Shown: positions 23,138-33,238 of the stretch, piece after piece
Numbering within the stretch: the first letter of the stretch is position 1
Layout of the letters: the number at the start of each line of letters is the position of its first letter
Assembly (NCBI RefSeq): GCF_022539665.2
Contig: NC_081337.1
Span: 7,850,679 to 7,914,678, forward strand
Source: Daphnia carinata
Taxonomy: Eukaryota; Arthropoda; Branchiopoda; Diplostraca; Daphniidae
Reading direction: 5' to 3'
DNA length: 64,000 nucleotides
Position numbers and translations under genes: made by a program
The notes under the pieces: model-generated
Database searches by the model: none
The model's input: only the letters and a program-made list of their open reading frames with translations
What the model was told of the DNA's origin: nothing

Positions 23138-23264
23138 GGTAAGAATATTGGCTGTTACGTCACTACCTGTCAGGTGCGCGTGTCCTAACCGCAGGGTTAA
23201 TGAAGCGAAACAGGGTGAGTTTGGACGCATATAAAATGAGAGGACAAATATAGTTTGATTCAGT
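23138..23264 (+). promoter_or_regulatory. TATA promoter of intact Tyr-rich gene, with shared upstream motif
   Basis: TATAAAA at 23230 and an initiator-like TCAGT at 23260 have the same 30-bp spacing as in the paralogue. GGGTAAGAATATTGGCTGTTACGTCA (from about 23138) is the counterpart of the 20533 motif. A further GACACAGCAACAG-type 5' UTR leads to the ATG at 23349. Confidence 0.65.
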
Positions 23265-23348
23265 GTAGTCCACTACTTTGACACAGCAACAGCAGTACTA
23301 TAATTTCGATCGTGTTTGCTTCTCATCGTGTTATTCAGCTTTGTAATT

Positions 23349-25180
23349 ATGGGTAATTTAACGTTGCATTTACTATAGTCGTAAGAATTCCACCTTTGAT
23401 TAGTTTTGGTATGGATCAATTGTAATATTTTAACTTGTGTGTATTTGCGCTGTATTCAATTGGATCGCGAGATTTATCTGTATGCATTATTTTAGTGTCA
23501 GCTAACTACGGCGCGATGCTGCTGTTGGCCGTTGTCTCTCTGATGGCTGGACAGGCCATGGGTGGACCAATGGGCTCGTCTTCTTCTGCATACTACACCA
23601 CTCCGGCGTCTTACTACACCACAACTTATGCAGCCCGCTCTTACTACACCACAAAGGCGCCCGAGTACTATACCACAACACATGCTGCTCCTAACTACTA
23701 CACCACTAAGGCTCCCGAGTACTACACCACGACCTATGCAGCTCCAACATACTACACCACAGAGGCGCCGGAGTACTACACCACGACCTATGCAGCTCCA
23801 ACATACTACACCACAAAGGCGCCCGAGTATTACACGACCACATATGCAGCTCCGAGCTATTACACAGAGGCGCCAGTGTATTCCACAACAACGTACGCTA
23901 CTCCAAGCTACTACTCCGAAGCTCCCGCCTACTATACCACAAAGGCCCCTGAGTATTACACCACAACGTACGCTTCTCCGTCTTATTACACTGAGGCCAC
24001 GAAATATTACCCTGCGCCGGGCTACACAACGACTGTGTCGTACTACACCACGACAGAGGCGCCCAAGTACTACGTGGCTCCAACATACCACACCGCAGCT
24101 GCCCCGTCTTACTACGCTGAGCCGACATACTACGCTGAAGCCCCCAAATCTTACGCTGCACCAAGTTACTACACAACGGCTGCTCCTTCGTACTACGTGG
24201 AACCTACGTACTACACCACAACTTATGCTGCCCCGTCTTACTATACAGAGACTCCTCAATACTACACCACGAAGGCTGCTGAATACTACACCACGACTTA
24301 TGCTGCTCCAGCCTATTACAGTGAGGCTCTGCAGTACTACATTACAAAGGCTCCCGAGTACACAACTTATGCTTCGACAAGCTACTATACCGAGCCTCCC
24401 ATGTACTACACCACAACATACGCCGCTCCAGTTTACTATACCGAAGCTACCAGGTATTACTCAGCCCCAAGCTACTACCAGACTGAGGCGCCACAATACA
24501 CCACCCCGTATGCTGCTCCAGTTTACTACACCGAAGCTCCACAATACTACACCACGAAGGCTTCTGAATACTACACGACTAAAGCCCCTGAGTATTACAC
24601 ACAGAAGGTTGAATACTACACCACAACGTACACTGCCCCGGCTTACTACACTGTAGCTCCCAAGTATTACCAGACTGAGGCTCCGCAATACTACACCACA
24701 AAGGCTCCTGAATACTACACCACAAAGGCTCCTGAATACTACACCACAAAGGCTCCTGAATACTACACCACAAAGGCTCCTGAATACTACACCACAAAGG
24801 CTCCTGAATACTACACCACAAAGGCTCCTGAATACTACACCACAAAGGCTCCTGAATACTACACCACAAAGGCTCCTGAATACTACACCACAAAGGCTCC
24901 TGAATACTACACCACAAAGGCTCCTGAATACTACACCACAAAGGCTCCTGAATACTACACCACAAAGGCTCCTGAATACTACACCACAAAGGCTGATGAA
25001 TACTACACGACGAAAGCCCCGGAGTACTACACCAGGAAACCAGAATACTACACCACAACTTACGCAGCTCCATCTTACTACACTGAGGCTCCCCAATACT
25101 ATACTACAAAGGCCCCTGAGTACTACACCACACCGTATGCTGCACCAAGCTATTACACTGAGCGTCCAGAGTATTATTAA
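23349..25180 (+). CDS. Tyrosine-rich low-complexity repeat protein, probably secreted
   Basis: Exon 1 is ATGG (23349-23352), with a 143-bp intron; exon 2 is 23496-25180. The joined frame has 562 codons plus TAA. The start MVSANYGAMLLLAVVSLMAG is a signal-peptide-like segment ending near QAMGG. The rest is degenerate 8- to 16-residue repeats of YYTTKAPE, YYTTTYAAPS and YYTEAP types, with almost no Cys and very high Tyr, Thr, Ala and Pro. Twelve identical YYTTKAPE units plus one KADE variant occupy the 3' third. The repeat chemistry suits an extracellular structural, adhesive or cuticle-related protein whose tyrosines could be cross-linked, but no homologue is recognised, so this is inference. 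The whole-codon repeat units keep the frame while copy number changes. A different frame on the plus strand (23562-24656) is a shadow. Confidence 0.8.
24693..25004 (+). repeat. 24-bp coding minisatellite in Tyr-rich gene
   Basis: Thirteen units of 24 bp (TACTACACCACAAAGGCTCC plus TGAA). Twelve have the same amino-acid and nearly the same DNA sequence; the last changes CCT to GAT. Near-identity at silent sites points to recent slippage or unequal exchange. Confidence 0.9.
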
Positions 25181-25183
25181 TCG

Positions 25184-26345
25184 TAAAAATACGTTGTCCG
25201 TCAAGCTCAATAGTTAAAAAATAATTAGATCTTGTTTTATTATTTGCTGTCCTCGTTCCAAAATGAGTATTTCCCTGCGTTGTATTTATGCAATAACTAG
25301 TCGCCCCATACGCATGTGGTTTATAACTGAAATATTGAATACAGTTATTATGTCGTTACTCAATCTACTTGTTTTTAGTTTTTATAACATAAAGCGGATG
25401 ACGGCGATTTCAATTAGTGTTCGTACAACATCATAATTTCTGAACAGAACTATGCATTATGACATTTTTCGGAAATATATCATTGTTCTTCGTAAAATTG
25501 CAATGAATTTATTTATACAGTAGCTTAGCACAAAGTCGCATTTATCCATTGCGTTAGTCCACAAGCATTGTTAAGTTGTGTTTAAAATGTATTTATCTTT
25601 CGCTATTTAATTGAATAGCAAAATGAAATGTAAATTTTTTTTCCAGTTTGCATTTACACAGCTAATGGCTATTTCCTAATTTCCCCCTTAGATTTCTATA
25701 TTAAGGAAATGCTTAAATATTCGGCAGAGATAGGAGTTTCGGTTTGTCAGTTTTGATTTTAATTATTGGAAAAATAGCAAAAATGTTTACGCTAAGCACT
25801 TGACTGACATACTAGTAACCTCCAGAACTGCCCGGATGGACTGAATCGTATAGTACAGCTATTGATTCAATCCATCGTGACATCAGCTGAGAGCTCTTAC
25901 ATCTCTATTCAGTTTTGCATTGGAATGGGGGGCCAATCCCATACCAACGCTTGACGTTTCGAGTTGTAATTGCTTACAGACTCTTGGTACTAGTCCCCAA
26001 CATTGGGAGGGTGCCATACCCAGTCATTGTTCAAGTGCCGCTACGTTAAGATGTTCACGCAACTATTACATACCGTGAATTACGGCCCCAAAACATGTTG
26101 CTGACGTTATTGTGTATTTTCCGCCATAAAACAACTCCCATTTAAATTCGGCGAAACTATTGTACAATGTAAATAATGAACTGTATCCAGAAAATGGTGA
26201 TAAATAACATCCAAGGTAATTATAAAACAAAAAACTTAAGTAAATGTTTTAAATTTTCAATTATTATGTCTCACTCATGAATTAGGGCGTGGCATCACGC
26301 ACCGTTAATGACATGCAAAAATCCTCCATATCACCTTGCGGCCAA
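25184..26345. repeat. Tandem duplicate of Tyr-rich gene 3' flank, copy B
   Basis: Counterpart of 21480-22614, including the second hairpin at 25835-25876 and conserved smaller hairpins around CCAACG..TCGAGTTG and CCCAACATTGGGA. Confidence 0.85.
25835..25876 (+). other. Stable hairpin, copy B
   Basis: GATGGA pairs with TCCATC and TGAATC pairs with GATTCA, with one C/A mismatch between and a 16-base loop. It sits between the same conserved flanks as the copy-A hairpin. Confidence 0.6.
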
Positions 26346-27623
26346 TATTGGCACTAATGCGTTCATGCATTGGCTGGGTGTTATTCCAGTTGTGAGGGGA
26401 AAATAAGTTAAAGCTAATGTAGGTTTGTCATTATTTATTTTTGGCATTCAAATACACGTATCCATCCATTGAACAAGGTAACATCAAATTGATGTTGCAT
26501 GCATTATACTAAACAATGGGTGGAAAAATGGAGTAAAAATGTGTTGTGTTACAAGTGTTAAAACTTTCTTGCAGGCATGTTGTAGCACACAAATTTTTTT
26601 CTTTCAATTCCTGAATTGTTAATTTTATTATGCTAGGTGCTGCATTGTAATTGCAGAACAAAGCCTGTACAACTATGATTCTTTTCTACAACTGATGCAG
26701 TATGGAATGCTTGAGTCCTTATCTGACTAGAATGCAAGTGTCCAAAAAAGTGATGTGTTGCCCTCAGTGTACTTATCTTAGTGGTATGGCTTAAATCCTA
26801 CTAATAGATAAACATCTAAGGGCAAGGATCTGCATCCTGACCAAGGTTCCTCAGCAAATGCAATAACAAGTTCCGATGCAAGTTTTAGCATACAACTTGT
26901 TTGACTGTGATTCATCCTGAACGTGCATGCAGTCTGAAATGCTGGACAGGCAAATGCACAACTATATCTCATAAATATTGATCATCTGCCTTATATGTGT
27001 TTATTGTTCTTCTAGGGGTGAAGTGTGGAAGATGCCAAAGGCCATTTTGATTACGTACAATTGAACTTAAATTTCACTTGTTGGTTATTTCAAGGCAGTA
27101 GTAACTATGCTGTAAACAATTCATGAAACATGGTCATCGTTTCCTCTCAATGACGAGGTGAGAACAATTTCTGGAGTAAACTAAAGAATCAATAAATTTT
27201 TTTCTGATAAAAAAGGCATTGAGGAAGCAAATCAGAAAAATGGGCAAAAAAGTTATTCGTTTCACCCATCCCATATGAAAATGCTGCAGAGCTCAACAAA
27301 CAATAGAGCAAATGATTTCCTGTGGTCTGATCAATGATCATGATCAATCAATCATCCAACATATAATGACATATGTCTGGTGGATTTAGCATGTTGATGA
27401 TCATCTTTCAAAGAATTCCTAATGAAGATTTTCAGTTTCTTCTGAAGAATCGAAAACATTCATCTTAAGGACATGATCCTCACCCGCAACAATTATCTTC
27501 ACACAATGGCTGCGCCAAATGCGATTTATCTGAATTGCATTCCCCGTTGCAATGAAGAAGTTGTTACAGTAGAAAATTTTAAAAGGTGGTACAATATTAC
27601 GTGTGTTCCAATTAAATTAATAT
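26346..27623. other. Non-coding spacer, no gene seen
   Basis: AT-rich. The 64-codon frame at 26778-26972 has no recognisable features. Confidence 0.4.
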
Positions 27624-30600
27624 GTTTTAAATTGCTGATGGGTTGACCAGACAGGAATGATTTGCAAACCCGAACAGGATCCAAGTAACTTAATATTAAA
27701 AATTTCTAAATGCGGGACCAAAGGATCTTAAATTAATATATCCAAGTGTAAGCAGGTATTAAATGGCAAACGAGCGCCTAATGGTTATGAAGTTCGCAGT
27801 TTGCTCCACTTTCAGCGCCATTTCAAAATCCTCGCTGCCAAAAGAGTTGTTTCTAACACTATTATTCTGGACTGGCGCCCACAGAACTAAATTTACATGC
27901 AAAGGGTAGGCGTGAGGATTTGGCTGATCACTACAGCAAAAACTGCAGAGAGTGGGTAAACTTTTACGTTAAGTGATCAAAACGATTGTCATTATAATAT
28001 GTTTTCATAGGTGCGTACAACGGCGACTTGTTAAATCTTTGGAGTATCATCGTTGCAAATGCGATTCGACTGGGAGAAATACTGCCAGTAAGATGGTAAG
28101 TTTATTTATGGAGACGACTGTTTGGATCAACCTACATGAAAGCCAAAGATCTCTGTAGATTTTCGAAGAGCTCTTGATCGTATTATAGCAACGCATGCAG
28201 ATGAAGATCTGCTGGATCACATTACCACAATTTTTTACGACAATCATGGAAACGATCCGTTTAAATCGCTTGGGGTCGACTTCAAACATAAACTTAGGTA
28301 ATCCTCTGCCTTTTGTCAGTTGATAAAACATTTTAAGGGTACTGTTTGGCATCGGTTGTATTTTTCTGGAGGTGAAAGTCAAACAAGTATAGAAAGTACG
28401 GGAGCATTACAAAACTGAATGTCGGCCACCCTTGCCAGTGGAAACAATTTGGAGTGCATTACCGTAGGTAAACTAGTGGAGCTTTGCAATTTTTTTAAAG
28501 AGATGTATCACCATATGAACCGAGTATAACAGCGTTAAATTTTTTCACAGCTAGTTACTTCAAATAATTCCTCTCGTATGTTACACATGTGACTATGTAT
28601 TGTGCTTGGAAACGGCTGCCGGTGACCTTTGCGCTCAGAACATTGGTGAACACGGCACTCACTCGACGTAAAACACGTTTTTCGCTGGTGCGTCATCAAT
28701 GGGCATCATATAGTGAGTTCCTAGGTATGGAAGGAATTTTCGTCAATGATGAGGTTTTTTACTTTGTATCCCGGCAATTTTCAGGATTAAGGAAATCTTT
28801 TAACAGATCAAAAGCCACCAGTACAGCTGTTAGCTGCAGCTCCTAATCTCTGTCTTCGCGGAATATGCGCTATGAGTAAGAAAAGAAAAACAATGCCATG
28901 AGAAGTAAACCTTGGTAACCATTTTCTTCCTGGTTTTTACTTCTGTCTTTTGTAGGTGACAAGATAGTTTGAAGAAGCATATCTGACCGATGACCGTTTC
29001 AATGTTGATTAAAATGACGTGAACCGAATCCGCTTGCTGAAATCAGAGATGGCTTCAAATTCTGTACAGTCAAGGTAAATGTATCATTTCTGGCATATGA
29101 AATTTAAACTATTTTTGTGTTTTAAAGGTTTTTTTTTTTTTTTTTGGGGGGGGGGGGGGGTTCATGCCTTTGCATGTAAACTAGAAAACAAAAGTTTGAA
29201 CCAATTCATTAATGAAAAAATAGTCACCGTCAAAACTGCTCCATCTGCGAAATCATCAATATATCGATAGATGCAGTACCTCAAGGAACAGGGTTATCAT
29301 AAAGGTATTTTAAACTTTTGTAACCAACAACGCATTTCAATTTGTAACTTCCCTTATGGTTTGGCAACTATTTGGCTGAGCTGGCTTAATGGGTTAACTA
29401 AAATGAAGGAGTACATTTTTATGTTTTCGCTCGTAACAGCATGCAATAGGCTTACAAAGTTCATATACGTGCGTCATAATGGGAGTACCAATCTTAATCT
29501 TAACCAGAGCATTCAAGTCACTTCATCTAACTATCGAGTCATGTTCATCGAGCTATGAGTCATGTAAAGTCAACAAGTGTTTTTTATTATAACCTACAGA
29601 CATCCCATTTAAACTTAGAAAAGGTTGTGTGAGATTACTACATTATAATCTATTAATTTACTTGATCTGTGGCCAAAACCGAAGTATAACATTGAAGGAA
29701 TAAGCTTTTATCATTCACTTGTCACTTCAGACTTGAACAGAAATGGGTTACATGTCGAAGTTATTGGCCAAATAACTTCGCCAATGAATTTTAGTCATTT
29801 TAAACTAAAATCCCATACTATTGAGTGCATTCTTTGTTGTTAAACTAACATTCTCTACTATTATTCTATCACGGTCTTTTTCCTATGTGACCAACATGAT
29901 GAAAATGGTGTGGAAATGCTGAAACCAGGGTAAAATAAAGTCAAAACTTAGTTACAGTTTATGTGTGGGATACACAAATAAAATAACATTTGCAGCTGAT
30001 ATAAGAACATACAGATTGAGCAACAACAAGCTGTCAGTGTATCCTAGTGTGATTTTGCATCCGGAGATGTCGCTCTATAGAAGACCAATATTGAAAACTG
30101 TTGCACAAAACATGTCTAGTAATAAACTGCAAACTAAGGACACTACTGTAATGGCAAAGTAGCAAAAGTAATACTAGCCATGAATCAACCGCAAGAAGTT
30201 TGGTAAGGTACTATATGTTTGGTAGTTTTACGATAAATTTCGTGGTTTCATCAGTAACCTTTCCACGGTTTTTCAATGCCTGTCTGTTTGTTATTTTAGT
30301 AATAAAATAGTTTAATAAGTCGTAATTTATATTTAAGCACCAATTTTATATTATAAATTTTGATTCGCACGGACGCGGCTTAACTATGAGGCAAAACTGC
30401 CACAGCCCACCAACAGTCCAACAGATGCTAGTGAAACCTATTTTTTTTTTTTTTAATCCCGTCACTTTTTGGTTACAGGTTTGCATGTAATACTGCTTAG
30501 ACTAACAAATTTAATCACGTAAGGCACGAAATTTTCATTCGGGTGAATTAAGGTGTCATTAAGATTTGAGATATTCTCTGGAAATGTAGAGCTATTCAGC

Positions 30601-32018
30601 GGTACATTTTCGTAACTGAATTCGTACTTTTAGAAGCTCGGCAATGTTTATTTACAGTAGATGACTTCTGCAACTATGATGGATGATGGTTAGCAATGTA
30701 ACGGAGAACAAAGCTCATTTTTTAGGTTTCCGAAATTGTGATTTCCGATTTTACTTCCGGTTTTTAAATAGCTTATGGTTGCTTATGTTTAAGTCTGTAC
30801 ATAAAAAGATTCATATTTTCGTGATCCTCATGAAATTTGGGGTCGAATCCATGGGTCAGTACAAAATACCCGAAAATCGTCGAAAATCGCAAATTTTCAT
30901 GAACTATAGTTCAGGAAAAATCGCGATTTTGGCCAAATCCGGCTTTTGGCTGAAAACACATCAGTTGTATTCCAAATTTGATAAGGATTACGAATATTGT
31001 ATTCATTTCGTCACACGATAAATATTTTCGGAGATATTGGCTACTTCCGGTTACTTCCCAAAAGATTTTACGCGATTTTGAAAAAAGTAAAAAATGAACT
31101 GTATTCTTCCCACCGTCTTTTGTAATGTTACATCAACAGATGTGATTGGGTGATCTTTCTTTCTTGTCATTCTGCTATCTACGATACTGGTTAATCTTAC
31201 GACATGTATGCGGATGAATGGATGGCATGTTTAACGTCTGTCAGGCATGCAAACTACCCGCTTAATTTTTTGGGTTATTGCGCTATAGAAATAGAAGTAA
31301 TTGTCTGAAATACTAACGCTTAAGGTACGATCACGTTAAGCGTTAATTTTCGCACTTCGTTTTGAAGTTGAGATTTTCATTGGGTATCAAATAGTAAAAC
31401 TAGATGGCGCTCTTGTTTCCCTATAATGGCTGATTGTCGTAACTAGTAAAGTTGCTGTTTGTTAATTTTCTTAACTATGGTGTGTTTCGAAGGAATATTC
31501 ATCTAAAAATCAACGGTACGTTATCTACGGTTTTATACTTTCATTTTTGGGTATGTATTGGAATAAAAACACTCTAAAATTGGTTGTTTTTTATATGTGA
31601 CAGTTCTAATTGTTGATCAGCTATGCCAGCTGCTCAGCTAGGCTTTCCATAGTTTTTATTACGCTATTTACTTGTGGGAAAGGTATATAACTCACAATAT
31701 GCCATTTATACCCTTAATTCTTTTCCAAAGCATAGAAGACAAATATTAATACTTGCAAACTTTACCATGGGGGCATTCCTTTCAAATGAGTCCCTCGCAA
31801 CAGATTGTCAATTGATTCGAAAGGATGTAGTGAATGGTTTGCAAACCCAAACTTACTGGGCTTTCTTTTACCATTTGAGATATCTGGTAGTTGCACATTT
31901 ATGTTAAAAGAACTAATTGGAAGTACTGGTACTTTTCACCTTTTAATTCCCCGTACAGCTTATCTGTAGTAGACTTTGGAATGTTTACGCTATGAAAAAA
32001 CTCAATAACACTATGGTT
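27624..32018. repeat. Inverted repeat 2, right arm
   Basis: Reverse complement of 9886-14262. It begins at TATGTTTTAAATTGCTGATGGG and ends at CAATAACACTATGG. The arms enclose about 13.4 kb, including the satellite and both Tyr-rich genes, so recombination between them would invert that block. Confidence 0.9.
28010..28320 (+). pseudogene. Degraded coding-like fragment of unknown family (arm copy)
   Basis: After an acceptor-like TTTTCATAG the plus strand reads YNGDLLNLWSIIVANAIRL and then GEILPVRW; a frame change gives WRRLFGSTYMKA, and further on NPFKSLGVDFKHKL-like residues. The mirror copy is at about 13565-13880 (minus), and a third, shorter and differently decayed copy at 14290-14490 (minus) keeps this stretch as a 66-codon open frame. 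The conserved residues across three copies indicate an ancestral protein-coding exon. I do not recognise it. Confidence 0.35.
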
Positions 32019-32239
32019 CGTTGAATGCTACTGTTACAAGTAGGTTGCCAATGGAAAACTGTAATGAATTTTATTTGGTTTTTGTTTTTTACAAGAGTTT
32101 GTCAGTGAAGATGACTATGAGTATGCTATTGTTCTTTCATCTAATTTATTTCCTTTTTTTTATACAGATTGGTAATGAAAAAGAAATGAGTCCTGATCTT
32201 CACCTCATTTTCTCCTCATTGTCATCAAGCTGATCGTCT

Positions 32240-32560
32240 CTGCCTCACTGTCCTCGTCATCGCCGTCCTCGTCATCGCCGTCCTCGTCATCGCCGTCCTC
32301 GTCATCGCCGTCCTCGTCATCGCCGTCCTCGTCATCGCCGTCCTCGTCTCGCCGTCCTCGTCTCGCCGTCCTCGTCTCGCCGTCATCGCCGTCTTCGTCA
32401 TCGACGTCCTCGTCATCGACGTCCTCGTCATCGACGTCCTCGTCTCGCCGTCATTGCCGTCCTCGTCTCGTTGTCATCGCCGTCCTCGTCTCGTTGTCAT
32501 CGCCGTCCTCGTCTCGTTGTCATCGCCGCCGTCGTCTTTGCTGTCTTCTAGCTGATCGCC
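32240..32560. repeat. 15-bp CG-rich tandem repeat
   Basis: Repeats of GTCCTCGTCATCGCC and shortened forms (GTCCTCGTCTCGCC) run for about 320 bp and then decay into related CG/TC-rich sequence to about 32660. The open frames here are periodicity artefacts. Confidence 0.9.
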
Positions 32561-32716
32561 TTAGCCTTGCCATCTTCACTTCGCTGTCTTCGCTTCACCG
32601 TCATCGAGCTAATCGCCTTTGCCGCATCATCGTCGATCGCGCCCGGCTTCGCCTCATCCCCCTCGTCGTGGAGCCTCGCGTTTTGGTATTGTTTTGTTTT
32701 GTATTGTCGTGTAGTG

Positions 32717-33059
32717 TAAGCTAACCCGTTGGCTGCCACCCATTTTTCTCCCATTTTTTTTGTAGCTGTAGGGACCGGCGGGCGCTGTTCTACCCCTAGG
32801 TTGATCACCTATTGGGGTAGGGCAGTCGCCTTGCGCCTTCGCGCGCATTAGGCAATGCACCATCAGGGCCTTCTCTTTGTCGATTTGATGGTGGAGTCAC
32901 CCGGGGTGTGCATTCCCATAAAGGTCTCCACCGTCAAATCAGCCCGGACTTGTCGAAAGACAAGTCCCCCTTGCATCGTGTTCCATCTGAAGCGATGGTA
33001 GAGACTGTAGAAGAACAACCTACGGGTTGTAATGGCTTGGCAGCCAACGGGTTAGCTTA
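32717..33059. mobile_element. 343-bp structured TIR element
   Basis: The first 22 bases (starting TAAGCTAACCCGTTGGCTGC) are the exact reverse complement of the last 22. AGTG borders both ends, a possible 4-bp target duplication. Inside are many strong hairpins: GGACTTGTC-GAAA-GACAAGTCC at 32946-32967; ACAACC-TACG-GGTTGT at 33015-33030; a 15-bp stem with one GU pair between 32882-32896 and 32926-32940 enclosing CACCC/GGGTG; and a long stem through CTACCCC (32790) and GGGGTAG (32814) extended by TAGGT/ACCTA. No transposase is encoded. The minus strand has an open frame (MVHCLMRAKAQGDC onward) that may be a captured coding piece. Confidence 0.7.
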
Positions 33060-33238
33060 AGTGTTTGTGTATTATGTATGTATGTATTATTGTATAATGT
33101 ATGTGTTTAATAATATGTAAATGTAATGTAAAACGTGGTGGAATTGTGGGTGGAGGTGGGACAATACAAAACCAATTCCAATTATATCTTTATGTATTTA
33201 TTTTTAGTATTTTAAGACACATTAGCTCGAACTGTTAC

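Noticed and set aside
23498-25210. Large minus-strand frames opposite the Tyr-rich gene
   Set aside because: Shadow frames of the repeat on the coding strand; the plus strand has the signal peptide, promoter, splice sites and stop.
32225-32863. Open frames in the CG-rich repeat, including Thr-Met-Thr-Arg repeats
   Set aside because: Generated by the 15-bp repeat; no gene signals.
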